Source: Bradyrhizobium sp. CCBAU 51627 (GTDB lineage: Bacteria > Pseudomonadota > Alphaproteobacteria > Rhizobiales > Xanthobacteraceae). Taken from it: DNA of 64,000 bases. Where the stretch lies: contig NZ_LBJG01000091.1 of NCBI RefSeq assembly GCF_028128765.1, forward strand, positions 62,001 through 126,000, in the 5' to 3' direction. Positions 9,948-20,415 of the stretch are shown in pieces. Each line of letters begins with the position of its first letter. Position 1 is the first letter of the stretch. The notes under the pieces are model-generated. The model had not been told where the DNA came from. It saw nothing but the letters and a program-made list of their open reading frames with translations, and ran no database searches. A program made the position numbers and the translations under genes.

Positions 9948-11111
9948 CTATCGTTGGATTGCTTGATCGCCGAAGAGGCCCCCAAGCGCGGCGAGGCGCT
10001 GAAGATGGTGGTCGGTATCGCCGAATGACGCGTCGATCATCGTTACATGCTTAAAGTAGTGCCCGATGCTGTATTCCATGGTCATCCCGATGCCACCATG
10101 GAGCTGGATAGCCTGCCGTCCGAGCGCTTTGGACGACTGACCGATCTGCGCTTTTGCGGCCGACAGCGCCCGCTCACGCTCGGTCACATCGCTCTCTCCC
10201 GCCATCATGGTGGCGTACGTCGCCATGGAACGCGACTGCTCCAATTCGACGAACATATCGACCGCGCGGTGCTGAAGCACCTGGAAGGAGCCAATTGTCG
10301 TGCCGAACTGTTTGCGCGTCTTCAAGTAATTGACGGTGATGGCTTGCATTTCAGCGAAGCAGCCGATGGCCTCGGCGCACAAGGCCGCAATCGCTTCGTC
10401 TGCAACTCGCGAGATGATCGGGAAAGCGCCTGCGGGGTCGCCGATAACGTCAGCCCCCCCGATTCGTACGTTCTGAAGCGTGATCTCGGCCGCGCGCAGC
10501 CCGTCCTGCGTGGGATAGGCGCGACGCAAAAGGCCCGGCGCATTAGCGTCAACCAGGAAAAGGCCAATCCCGTTCTTTTCTCGCGCGCCCCCCGCCGTTC
10601 GCGCCGAGACGATGATCTTGTCCGCTGCATCGCCATGGAGGACAAGACCCTTGGTCCCGTTGAGCACCCAACCCTCGCCGTCCCTCTTGGCCTGGGTTTC
10701 AACATCGAAGAGGTCATATCGCGACTGAGGTTCGGCGTACGCGAAGGCGAGTTTCATCCGACCTTCCGCAATGGCGGGGACGAGCTTCGAATTTTGCGCT
10801 TCATTCGCCCCATGCCGCAGGATGCCGCCTGCGAGTACGACGGTTGCGAAATATGGCTCAAGGATAAGCGCCCTGCCGAAAGCTTCCATGACGATCATGG
10901 TCTCGACCGCCCCGGCGCCGAGCCCGCCGTGAACCTCCGCAAAAGGCAGCCCGAGAAGCCCCAGCTCAGCATAGCGCGCCCACATCGCTTCACTGAATCC
11001 CAGCTTCTCCGCGCGGTACTTGCGGCGGTTCTCAAAGCTATAATGCTCACGCATCAAGCGCTCGACGCCATCCTTAAGGAGCCGCTGCTCCTCGGAAAGA
11101 TCAAGATCCAC
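9948..11111 (-). CDS. pimD: Acyl-CoA dehydrogenase, PimD-like small subunit (copy 1)
   Basis: A 387-residue FAD flavoprotein of the acyl-CoA dehydrogenase family. The start is most likely GTG at 11109-11111, eight bases after AGGAGG; the open frame extends to 11153 without support. N-terminal helical domain to about residue 115, beta domain with DGEGWVLNGTKGLVLHGDAADKIIV, and C-terminal helical domain with TRKQFGTTIGSFQVLQHR and LHGGIGMTMEYSIGHYFKH. It is closest in style to the small subunit of pimeloyl-CoA dehydrogenase (PimD of Rhodopseudomonas palustris). It follows the PimC-like gene at 11201-12400, and the same pair recurs at 37017-39415. The symbol is family-level; the actual chain length used is unknown. 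Confidence 0.88.
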   Translation of the reverse strand: MDLDLSEEQRLLKDGVERLMREHYSFENRRKYRAEKLGFSEAMWARYAELGLLGLPFAEVHGGLGAGAVETMIVMEAFGRALILEPYFATVVLAGGILRHGANEAQNSKLVPAIAEGRMKLAFAYAEPQSRYDLFDVETQAKRDGEGWVLNGTKGLVLHGDAADKIIVSARTAGGAREKNGIGLFLVDANAPGLLRRAYPTQDGLRAAEITLQNVRIGGADVIGDPAGAFPIISRVADEAIAALCAEAIGCFAEMQAITVNYLKTRKQFGTTIGSFQVLQHRAVDMFVELEQSRSMATYATMMAGESDVTERERALSAAKAQIGQSSKALGRQAIQLHGGIGMTMEYSIGHYFKHVTMIDASFGDTDHHLQRLAALGGLFGDQAIQR

Positions 11112-11200
11112 TGGAAAACCCTCCTGAAACGGGGCCACATCTTCGCCCCTCAAACCCTTTAGAACCCTGCGCAGTCAGCATCTTCCATGTTGCTGAAGCG

Positions 11201-12400
11201 TCAGAGGCCGAGGACGACCTTCGCGATGATGTTCTTCTGGATCTCATCCGAGCCGCTATAGATCGGCACCTTCCGTCCGTTGAAATAGGCGGGCGCAATC
11301 GGTCCAGCCCAATCGGGACCAATCGCCGTCTCCCCGCTCTGAAACTCCTCCTCTGATTGATAGGGCAGCGCGTAAGGGCCGATCACATCCATCAGAAGCT
11401 CAGCGGTCGCCTGCTGGATCTCCGAACCCTTGATCTTGAGGATCGAGCTTGTGGAATCCTGCGTACCCTTCTCGAGCTTCGATTGGTTGGCCACGACACG
11501 GAGCTGCGTCATCTCGAGCGCCTTGAGCTGGACCTCGACGGCTGCAATCTTCTTGCGGAAATCGACCCTGTCGATGAGCCGCTCGCCCCCGACGCGGGTG
11601 CGTGAAGCAAGTTCCTTGATGCGCCGGATACGCTCCTTAGAAAGGCCAACACACGCAATCGTGACGCGCCCGTTGCCAAGAACAAACTTGGCGTAATCCC
11701 AGCCGCGATTTTCCTCGCCGACGAGGTTCTCGACAGGAACCCGCACGTCGTCGAAGAAAACCTCACAAACTTCGGGATAGCCGTCGAACAACTGGATCGG
11801 ACGCACGGTAACGCCCGGCGACTTCAGGTCGATCAGGAGAAAGGAAATGCCTCGCTGTTTCTTGGCGTCAGGATCCGTCCGAACCAGGCAGAAGATCCAG
11901 TTGGAATATTGCGCCAAGGACGTCCAGATTTTCTGGCCATTGACGATGTAGTGGTCGCCGTTACGCACGGCCCGGGTTTTGAGCGAGGCTAGATCGGAAC
12001 CGGCTCCCGGCTCGGAGAAGCCCTCGCACCACCAATCGTCGACGTTTACAATGCGCGGCAGGAAATACTTCTTTTGCGCATCGCTACCGAAAGTATAGAT
12101 AACCGGCCCAACCAGGTTGATGCCGCTACCGGCCGGCTCCGGCGCCGGCGTCTGGCTCACTTCCTCGCCGAAGATGTACTGCTGGACTGGTGTCCACCCC
12201 TTGCCGCCGTACTCGATCGGCCAGTGCGGTACGGCCCACCCCTTCTGCGCGAGAATGCGCGTCCAGCGCACCTTATCATCCTTGCTAGGATGCCGGCCCG
12301 CAATCAGCTTCTCGCGGATATCTGCAGGGATTGCGGAGCGGCAGAATGCCCGAACCTCGTCGCGGAAGGCAAGTTCGTCAGCGGTAAAATTCAGATCCAT
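11201..12400 (-). CDS. pimC: Acyl-CoA dehydrogenase, PimC-like large subunit (copy 1)
   Basis: A 399-residue FAD-dependent dehydrogenase. GWAVPHWPIEYGGKGWTP, the VDDWWCEGFSEPGAGSDLASL block, HYIVNGQKIWTSLAQYSNWIF, and SGSDEIQKNIIAKVVLGL at the C-terminus are typical of the PimC/large-subunit group, which introduces a double bond into acyl- or dicarboxyl-CoA. The ATG at 12398-12400 follows TAGGAAG. The stop is 89 bases before the PimD-like start, so the pair is co-transcribed and probably forms a heteromer. A 7-base tandem repeat lies about 30 bases upstream of the start. Compared with copy 2 at 38228-39415 it differs at many positions, so it is not a recent duplicate. Confidence 0.9.
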   Translation of the reverse strand: MDLNFTADELAFRDEVRAFCRSAIPADIREKLIAGRHPSKDDKVRWTRILAQKGWAVPHWPIEYGGKGWTPVQQYIFGEEVSQTPAPEPAGSGINLVGPVIYTFGSDAQKKYFLPRIVNVDDWWCEGFSEPGAGSDLASLKTRAVRNGDHYIVNGQKIWTSLAQYSNWIFCLVRTDPDAKKQRGISFLLIDLKSPGVTVRPIQLFDGYPEVCEVFFDDVRVPVENLVGEENRGWDYAKFVLGNGRVTIACVGLSKERIRRIKELASRTRVGGERLIDRVDFRKKIAAVEVQLKALEMTQLRVVANQSKLEKGTQDSTSSILKIKGSEIQQATAELLMDVIGPYALPYQSEEEFQSGETAIGPDWAGPIAPAYFNGRKVPIYSGSDEIQKNIIAKVVLGL

Positions 12401-12430
12401 CGATGCTTCCTAGTAGCGAACAGCGCGCCG

Positions 12431-12458
12431 ATTGTTGATTGTTGATTGTTGATTGTTG
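12431..12458 (+). repeat. Short tandem repeat, four copies of ATTGTTG
   Basis: Four perfect 7-base units lie 30 bases upstream of the PimC-like start codon. A change in copy number would alter promoter or leader spacing; whether it matters is unknown. Confidence 0.85.
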
Positions 12459-12890
12459 GCAATATACCAGGCGCCGAATTCAAAGATCCCGATTCCCACG
12501 GATCGAAGCCGAAATTCTGCGATATAGTCCAAAATCGCGAAGTTTTTCTGCGCCCGGAAGCTGGGTTGTCGCGGTCGCCGTCGTAATCAGGGCCGGATCT
12601 TAAAGTAGGATGTTGGCCGTGACCGGGCGCGCCTTCGAATTTTCTCCGATAAGCGGAGAAAAGCGTTCTCTCGGTCGCGCTCCTGGCGATGCAAAACTTA
12701 CCGGTTGAGCATCGCTCCTTGTGGAACAGAGCATCGCTCGCAGGCTTGCGCGAGCGGTCTCGAGCATCCCCTAGCACCTCGCGCCGCGGCGCCAGCAAGG
12801 TTCGCTTCTGGTTGCGTCATCGCGAGAGCAGCAGATGATCCATATCGCTGCCCTCCCAAAGAATGCCTGCTCAGAAGTGAGATCGATCCT
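12459..12890. other. Intergenic region between enoyl-CoA hydratase and pimC-like gene
   Basis: No supported gene. It contains a perfect 9-base inverted repeat, TTTTCTCCG / CGGAGAAAA, at 12640-12648 and 12654-12662 with a 5-base loop, which could end transcription from the upstream hydratase gene or be a dispersed palindromic element. Confidence 0.5.
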
Positions 12891-13715
12891 TCAACGTCCC
12901 TGAAACACGGGTTTTCGCTTCTCCGCAAAGGCCCGCACGCCCTCTTTGTGATCGAGCGTTAATTCCGCTTTTATCAGATTCTCGGCCTCACGGTCCATCG
13001 ACTCGAAAAGGTCGGACGCCGCCGCGTGATCCAGATTGTCCTTGATACAGCTAAACGCGAATGTGGGCCCCTGGGCGAGTGAAGCCGCAAGCTCAAACGC
13101 GGATTGGGGTAACTCCGCGTCTGCCACCACGCGGTTGAGGAGGCCCAGCGCTTCTGCCCGCCGCGAGTCGATGCGATCGGACAGCAACATCAGTTCGCGC
13201 GCGCGGGAGACCCCAACCAGCTTCGTCAGCAGCCAGGCTATACCGCAATCGCCCGACAATGCGACCTTCGCATATGAGGTGGTCAAGATGGCCGACTGCG
13301 AAGCAATGCGGATGTCGCAGGCGAGTGCAATCGCAAGGCCCGCGCCCGCAGCAGCGCCCGGAAGCGCCGCAACGGTTGGCTTTCTCACGGCGAACAGCTC
13401 ACCGACTAGCTTCCGCTGGTCAGCCCGCAAGTCGGCCACCCGATCTTCGAATGTTACTTCAACTGTAGCCGAACTCTGCCCCATGCCTTTGACATCGCCT
13501 CCGGCACAGAAGGCGGTCCCTGTGGCGGTAATCAGGATCGCACCAACGTGTGGATCGTCAGCAAATCGCTTGATCAGCTTGCTCCAGGCGACTTTCATTC
13601 CTTGGGAGATAGCATTCCGCGCCTGCGGTCGGTTGAGCGTAATCACACCCACGCGATCACGGATCTCCGCCAGTAGGTCATCTGTTCCAGTATTGATTTG
13701 TAACGCTTGCGACAT
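12891..13715 (-). CDS. Enoyl-CoA hydratase/isomerase family protein (crotonase fold)
   Basis: A 274-residue crotonase-superfamily enzyme. The start is the ATG at 13713-13715 with GGAGC upstream; the open frame extends nine codons further. RVGVITLNRPQARNAIS is the N-terminal strand motif, AFCAGGDVKGMG forms the first half of the oxyanion hole, and KPTVAALPGAAAGAGLAIALACDIRIAS the second. In the catalytic loop it has YAKVALSGDCGIAWLL with Asp rather than the usual PEI/Glu, as in PaaG-like isomerase/hydratases, so it could isomerise as well as hydrate. Its place upstream of the PimC/PimD pair on the same strand fits the hydration step after dehydrogenation. Confidence 0.88.
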   Translation of the reverse strand: MSQALQINTGTDDLLAEIRDRVGVITLNRPQARNAISQGMKVAWSKLIKRFADDPHVGAILITATGTAFCAGGDVKGMGQSSATVEVTFEDRVADLRADQRKLVGELFAVRKPTVAALPGAAAGAGLAIALACDIRIASQSAILTTSYAKVALSGDCGIAWLLTKLVGVSRARELMLLSDRIDSRRAEALGLLNRVVADAELPQSAFELAASLAQGPTFAFSCIKDNLDHAAASDLFESMDREAENLIKAELTLDHKEGVRAFAEKRKPVFQGR

Positions 13716-13845
13716 GCGCTTAGCTCCGCTGTACTTCGCCACGGCTGGGCACCCAACATGCGAACGACCGCAAGCCCAGCGAGGGCATGGTGGATTGGGA
13801 GCTCAGAATAGCCCTACTGAGCTCCCACAGGCTCATCGGATAGAC

Positions 13846-14622
13846 TTATCGAACCGATGCAGGCCACGGCTTCGGCCTACCCGGCTGACTTCGCAGACGC
13901 CAGTCAACCGGGTACGGGACGAAAAACATGATCCCTCTTTCGCCTTCGTACTTCAGAGGAGTCCCTTTCGGCAGCCAGACCACGTCCCCCAACTGTGCGT
14001 CGATTGCGTGGCTAAAGTTCTCACCTGTGCGAATCCGCATCACTCCACCAAGCCCGACCGAGATCTGGTCATATTCCGTCGTCCAGTCCACCGAGCTACC
14101 GTTGAAGGTTGCGATCGTCGCACCAAGTGATTTACTGATCTCTGGAGTAACGAGGCTGCAGGTAGATGCATAGCCGCCCGAATAGATCTGCATCTGCGAA
14201 TAGATCATGTCCGTGCTTCGGAAATGATAGACGTCGTTCAGAGGCTTATCATTCTCAGTCGCGTCGCTGCGGGTCCGCCAATCAACAGGGTGACGAGCAT
14301 AAAAGACCTTGGCCTTGTCCCCTTGGTACTTCAGGCGGGTTCCCTTCGTAAGCCAGACTACATCGCCGAACTTCGCTTCAATGACACGGCCATAGTTTTC
14401 GCCGGTGAGAAGCCGAAATAATCCACCAAGCACGACGATGGTCTCATCATAATTCACCTTGCGTTCAATCGAGCAGCCGTCGTACGTGGCGATGCCAGCA
14501 TCGATTGTCTTGCTGATTTCTGGACCGACCAATTGGCAAACACTCGCGGAGCCACCGCCCTCGCCTTGCATCTGCGCAAATACCATGTCCTCGCTCTTCA
14601 CATAGAGCGGTTTAGTCATCAT
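13846..14622 (-). CDS. Two-domain cupin protein (EutQ-like bicupin)
   Basis: A protein of about 258 residues made of two tandem copies of one roughly 115-residue cupin unit. Each has a DMxxxQMQ motif, then a SLVxPEISK or QLVGPEISK block, a YD..VGLGG or YDETIVVLGG strand, a TGENxxxxIxAxxGDVVWLxKGTxLKY block, and a VDWRxRS end. This resembles the EutQ-type cupin. The start is one of two adjacent ATGs (14620-14622 or 14617-14619) behind AGGGAG. Typical metal-binding His residues are sparse, so a catalytic role is uncertain; it may bind or sense a small amine (inference). The region upstream holds the 14916-14930 motif copy. Confidence 0.8.
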   Translation of the reverse strand: MMTKPLYVKSEDMVFAQMQGEGGGSASVCQLVGPEISKTIDAGIATYDGCSIERKVNYDETIVVLGGLFRLLTGENYGRVIEAKFGDVVWLTKGTRLKYQGDKAKVFYARHPVDWRTRSDATENDKPLNDVYHFRSTDMIYSQMQIYSGGYASTCSLVTPEISKSLGATIATFNGSSVDWTTEYDQISVGLGGVMRIRTGENFSHAIDAQLGDVVWLPKGTPLKYEGERGIMFFVPYPVDWRLRSQPGRPKPWPASVR

Positions 14623-15249
14623 CGTTCTCCCTTCTTGATCCAGGAGCCTGCCCAAGAGGCATACACCGGGTTCTTTTCACGCAATCGTTTGAGCAAGTGC
14701 CCGATCTTCGTCACCGCCCCATAGGTGCCATCGGTGAATCAGGACGAGAGACAACGTAAGGAGGGCAGGTCCCTCGCCATTTTGTCACATGCGTCTGAAT
14801 GACCACAGTTTCCGTTGTGGGGCACCACAGGCGCCCCTTACGCCGAAAGCTCCGCAGCAACTATATTGCAATGTTAAGGGCCCTGATGTTGCGAAAACGC
14901 CGCCCATTGAGGCAGAATCCTGCAAAATGATCTGCGCATTGTACCAAATCAGACCCAAATAGGCTCCATCACGCTTGAGCTTTTGTTTTGGGCAAGGTTC
15001 TGGGTAGCTATGCTCTAGGACTGAGCTGCCCCCTCGCGTCAATTCTCCTCCCTTTGCCACAGACGAAAGTCGGCGTCGGAGCCGCTCGTGCATTCATTCA
15101 CCGGATCGCCGGGCGTAAACGCTGAAAAACTGCGAACTGCTTCAGGTAAGTCTGACGCTGATCTGCCCGGAGAGACCAGTTACGTTCGGCTCAGTAACTC
15201 TGCGTCCGACAAGTGTAGATGATCGACTATCTCCGCCATGTCTTGAATC
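14623..15249. other. Divergent promoter region between bicupin and DUF2817 genes
   Basis: About 630 bases with no supported gene. It separates a reverse-strand from a forward-strand gene, so it should contain promoters for both. Its one notable element is the motif copy at 14916-14930. Confidence 0.5.
14916..14930. promoter_or_regulatory. Putative operator: AATCCTGCAAAATGA, exact repeat of 3177-3191
   Basis: A 15-base exact repeat of the element upstream of the orphan binding protein, between two divergent genes. Exact recurrence 11.7 kb apart in non-homologous intergenic DNA suggests a shared regulator, perhaps the Lrp/AsnC protein at 27986. Confidence 0.4.
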
Positions 15250-16374
15250 ATGATCGGAATGCTCATGGACGACGCCATCCTCACTGCAGCGAATAAGCAT
15301 TTCGCATCGAATTACTTCGAAGCTCGTCATAAGTTTCGGGACTACGTCCGCAAAGCCGCCGTCGGTGAGACACGGGTTTATCCATCCCCCGCTTATGGGC
15401 CCGGTGGAGAAGAGCTCTCGACAGATGTTGCCTGGTTTGGTGATCGGGAGGCCTCGAAAGTGGGGGTTCTCATATCGGCCACGCACGGCGCCGAAGGATA
15501 TTGTGGATCCGCAGCGCAGCTCGACTGGTTGGCCGAGCGTGGTTACGAAAAGCTGAAGTCTGATGAAGCCACGTTGCTAATTCATGCCATCAACCCATAC
15601 GGGTTCGCATGGGACCGGCGCGTTACGCAAGAAGGTTGCGACCTCAATAGGAATTTCATCGATTTCACGGCCCCCCTTCCTCAAAACGAGGGATACGACG
15701 CAATCGCCGATAGTCTGGTACCAAGTGCTTTGGATGGGCCTATTTTTGCGGCGGCCGAAGCAGCGATTGAAAGGTACCGGGCAGCCCACGGTGAAATCGC
15801 CTACCGAAAGGCACGGACCAGCGGTCAGTATCGCCATCCGACAGGAATGTTCTTTGGCGGCTTCGGCCCCAGCGTAGCTCGCCAAACACTCGAACGGATC
15901 GTGTCGGACTACAATATCGCGTCGCGTCAGCTAGTCTTGATCGTAGACTATCACACAGGCCTCGGACCATATGGCTATGGTGAGCTGCAATGCGAGCAGG
16001 CATCGGGCATGACTGGATATCAGCGGGCGCGCGACATATTCGGCCATTCAGTCACTTCACCAGATCTCGGCACCTCATCGGCCTTGGTACTGAATGGCAC
16101 GCAAGACGACTATTGGCAGCGGCTCCTGGGTGATCGCCACGTCTACGTTTGCCTAGAGTTTGGAACCTACCCTCCGGAGGCGGCCAGACCAGTGTTGCGC
16201 GCTGACCATTGGCTATATGCCTACGGTCAGGCTCAGATTCAAACCGACTTTGGGCGTGACATTCGCCGACGCGTGAAGCAGCACTACTATCCGGATAGAG
16301 CCGATTGGAAGGAGATGGTGCTATGTCGTACTCGCCAGGTTCATCGGCAGATGCTTCAAGGCATGCGAAGGTGA
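15250..16374 (+). CDS. M14-like metallohydrolase, DUF2817 family
   Basis: A 374-residue protein of the DUF2817 group, related to zinc carboxypeptidases and succinylglutamate desuccinylase. The zinc site is visible: His79 and Glu82 in SATHGAEG, and His235 in VDYHTGLG. Further family motifs are DLNRNF (131-136) and YVCLEFGTYP, with Glu303 as the probable catalytic base. No signal peptide is seen, so it is probably cytoplasmic. The start is uncertain: ATG 15250 has no clear ribosome site and ATG 15262 or 15265 may be used. It probably hydrolyses an N-acyl amino compound or peptide. A 6-base GC hairpin (16497-16513) lies in the 230-base gap before the next gene. Confidence 0.85.
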   Translation: MIGMLMDDAILTAANKHFASNYFEARHKFRDYVRKAAVGETRVYPSPAYGPGGEELSTDVAWFGDREASKVGVLISATHGAEGYCGSAAQLDWLAERGYEKLKSDEATLLIHAINPYGFAWDRRVTQEGCDLNRNFIDFTAPLPQNEGYDAIADSLVPSALDGPIFAAAEAAIERYRAAHGEIAYRKARTSGQYRHPTGMFFGGFGPSVARQTLERIVSDYNIASRQLVLIVDYHTGLGPYGYGELQCEQASGMTGYQRARDIFGHSVTSPDLGTSSALVLNGTQDDYWQRLLGDRHVYVCLEFGTYPPEAARPVLRADHWLYAYGQAQIQTDFGRDIRRRVKQHYYPDRADWKEMVLCRTRQVHRQMLQGMRR

Positions 16375-16606
16375 ACGCAGCTTCGCACTCTCGAGCTTGG
16401 GTCAACGAAACATGACTGGCACCAGGCATGTCGGACCCTCAAACCTTTCTCATAGGCGTCTTCCTCCCTGGCGTGGCCCGCTCGACAAGAAGCGAACCGC
16501 CGTTTAGCGGCGGCCGCCATCACAGCGGAGCGCAACTGAAATAGCACCGGTTGGCTATTCCGGGTCGCGATTTGCGTCCAAATTACACCATCGTCGAGAG
16601 GATCAC

Positions 16607-18043
<1,437 letters not shown>

Positions 18044-18088
18044 AGCCTAAAGCGCTGAACAAGGTTCGGTGCCGCCGGAGCTGAGATT

Positions 18089-18123
18089 GCAAGCTTTCGA
18101 GATTCGAATCCTCGAAGGCTTGC
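18089..18123 (+). terminator. 13-base-pair hairpin 46 bases after the aldehyde dehydrogenase stop
   Basis: GCAAGCTTTCGAG (18089-18101) pairs with CTCGAAGGCTTGC (18111-18123) with one G-T pair and a 9-base loop. No T tract follows, so it may be a Rho-assisted end or an RNA-stabilising stem rather than an intrinsic terminator. Confidence 0.5.
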
Positions 18124-18693
18124 GCCTACACGGAAAACCTAGCCTGGAGTGTACACCGGTTCCTCCGCTCCATCGGCGACCCGACTGCTGCGAGCCTCAG
18201 GTGGAGTGGAAATTGTCGCCTCGGCTCTCGAACACGCGAACGGCTAGAAAATAATGCAAGCCACACCAGCATAAACCAAAAAGCCTGGGCGATCATTTGC
18301 AGCCCACGCTTGATCAATACATTTGTGCGGGATGGCGCGCCGCAACATCGCAGGCCACAATCTCTGTGTCGTTCTCACATGTCAGAATCTATTGCCAGGA
18401 GTAGATTTGAAAGCTTCGTCGCGGCTACTCCGTCGCGCGGCGATCAGGATGGATCGCCGGAGTTCAAAAAAACTCTTGCGCGCGACATTCTGCGCCGCAA
18501 TCATCTCTCCGTCGCGGCACTGAACTGACCCTCCATCCAGCTTGCCGCGCCTTCCCGTCCAGATCGACGCGCTACAGCTACGCGCTGTTCGCGATCAATC
18601 AAATTGGCCTCTCACCCTCGACGAAATTGTTCATCAATAGCACATGGGCCCAAGCGCCAGTCGATGTTCGCCGAGGGCGGAGGACCTGACCGC
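18124..18693. other. Intergenic stretch with a possible gene tail
   Basis: About 570 bases between convergent genes. The only protein-like stretch is a forward frame ending near 18528 (DPEFKKTL-like: SPEFKKTLARDILRRNHLS), which looks like the tail of a lost gene; family not recognised. Confidence 0.3.
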
Positions 18694-20241
18694 TTAGGTG
18701 ATCACTACTTCGACCAGATAAGGTCCGGGCGTCGCAAGTCCGCGCGCCACCTCGATATTGAACTCATCCATCGTGGTCACCCGGGCCGCCGCCACACCCA
18801 TACTTTTTGCCAATCCGGTAAAATCGATGTCAGGCCGGCTGAGATCGAGCATATCCAAAGCCTTGCGCCCGACATTTTGCGCCCCCACCTTGGCCAGTTC
18901 ATCTCTGAGGCAAGCGTATGATCTGTTATTGAACAGCACCGTCGTAATGTTGAGGCCCTCGCGCACCTGGGTCCACAGTGATTGAATGGCGTACATCGCG
19001 CTGCCATCCGCCTGCAGGTTGAGCACAGGTCTATTCGGGCAGGCAATCGCAGCGCCCGTGGCCATAGGCATGCCAAGTCCAATCGATCCGCCCATGTTCT
19101 GGAGCCAAGTATGTGGCCGCGAATTCCAGGTTGCAGCGAAAAAGCCACCGCCAGTCGAGATCGATTCATCGACCACGATCGCGTTTTCGGGAATCAACGC
19201 GCCGAGTGACTGCGAGAGGCTGGCGCCGGTAATTGCCCCAATGGCTAACGACGGCGGCGCCAGCTTCGCGGCCTGACTCGGAACTGATTGAGCATCCAAT
19301 TCGTCCGCAAGTCTCTCGAGCGCATCCAATGCGTCTTCTTCGCCACGCGCAAGCGTCAAAAAGTCGGTGTCCTCAGAAGCCATCAAGCTTGGCTTGTCGG
19401 GATAGGCAAAGAAGGCCACCGGGATTCGGCTACCCACCAGGACAAGATGCTTAAGTCCCGCAAGTGTCGCGCGCGCCTGGTCGACTGGGTACGGAAGGCG
19501 ATCGACCGGAACGCGGCCAGCGCCACGCTCAATCCGGCCAACAAATGTTTGCGCCATGATTTTCGCGCCTGTCTTGGCACATATGCGCCCTGCCAGATCA
19601 AGGCCGCGCTGCCGAAGCGCAAGTCCCCCCAGCAGGACCATCGCGGGCTCGCCGGAACGGAGTGCCTTGGCAACATCCTTGATGCGATCCTGCGAAACTC
19701 GTACTCTTTTGGGCGCTTCGGCCACTGCAGCGGGGCCACCGGCTTCATTCCAGGCGGTATCGGCCGGAAGAATGAGGGTTGCGACCTGACCGGGTGGGGT
19801 GCGCGCCGCCGCGATAGCGGCGGCGCCATCAGCCGCAACACGCGTTGCATTAGGGGAGGTACGGACCCAGCCAGAAAACGGCTTCGCTGCCCCTTCAATA
19901 TCTGACGTGAGCGGTGCATCATAGTTGAGATGGTAGGATGCGTGATCTCCCACGATATTGACGATTGGGCTGGACGCCTTGGTGGCGTTATGCAGATTGG
20001 CGAGGCCATTCGCCAAGCCTGGGCCAAGGTGTAAAAGAGTGGCGGCCGGCTTTTCGGCCATTCGCGCATAACCATCCGCGGCACCAGTAGCGATTCCCTC
20101 GAAGAGCACGAGCACGCAGCGCATACCATCGACGCGATCGAGGGCCGCTACAAAGTGCATCTCAGAGGTGCCTGGATTTGCAAAGCAGGTGTCCACGCCT
20201 CCGGCAACGAGCGTTCGAACCAGACTTTCAGCGCCGTTCAT
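18694..20241 (-). CDS. Thiamine-diphosphate enzyme (acetolactate synthase / benzoylformate decarboxylase-like)
   Basis: A 515-residue enzyme with the three-domain layout of the family. The N-terminal pyrimidine-binding domain has CFANPGTSEMHF and the catalytic Glu48 in VLVLFEGIATGAADGYARM. A central domain has ILPADTAW and VLVGSRIPVAFFAYP. The C-terminal diphosphate domain has LQADGSAMYAIQSLW through LFNNRSY, where ADGS...NN is a slightly changed form of GDG...NN. Such proteins are often labelled acetolactate synthase large subunit, but no small subunit is here, so a 2-oxoacid decarboxylase or carboligase role is more likely. GAGGAAC precedes the ATG. It lies 174 bases after the PotA-like gene on the same strand. 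Confidence 0.87.
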   Translation of the reverse strand: MNGAESLVRTLVAGGVDTCFANPGTSEMHFVAALDRVDGMRCVLVLFEGIATGAADGYARMAEKPAATLLHLGPGLANGLANLHNATKASSPIVNIVGDHASYHLNYDAPLTSDIEGAAKPFSGWVRTSPNATRVAADGAAAIAAARTPPGQVATLILPADTAWNEAGGPAAVAEAPKRVRVSQDRIKDVAKALRSGEPAMVLLGGLALRQRGLDLAGRICAKTGAKIMAQTFVGRIERGAGRVPVDRLPYPVDQARATLAGLKHLVLVGSRIPVAFFAYPDKPSLMASEDTDFLTLARGEEDALDALERLADELDAQSVPSQAAKLAPPSLAIGAITGASLSQSLGALIPENAIVVDESISTGGGFFAATWNSRPHTWLQNMGGSIGLGMPMATGAAIACPNRPVLNLQADGSAMYAIQSLWTQVREGLNITTVLFNNRSYACLRDELAKVGAQNVGRKALDMLDLSRPDIDFTGLAKSMGVAAARVTTMDEFNIEVARGLATPGPYLVEVVIT

Positions 20242-20415
20242 TGGATAGGTTCCTCGTGTTACTTACATCGCACCGCCGCCGAAGCACATCGCTAGATCGC
20301 GGGCAGAGCGATAAAAAAGAGACGGCTGCGAAAGCCCCGCGCTTACGCATCTGGATTGCGAGGCGGGCGCCAGATTGCAAACCAGCACCAGAGTTCGATG
20401 CGCTAATCGGGCAAG

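Noticed and set aside
9073..11162. Long forward frames opposite the acyl-CoA synthetase and PimD-like genes
   Set aside because: No protein features; the reverse strand carries full, well-conserved enzymes there.
14705..14730. TGGCAC element on the reverse strand before the bicupin gene
   Set aside because: The -12 half reads GGGC instead of TTGC; judged a chance match.
18095..18123. GATTCGAATC resembling a tRNA T-loop
   Set aside because: The surrounding bases form one long hairpin, not a cloverleaf; there is no anticodon arm or acceptor stem.
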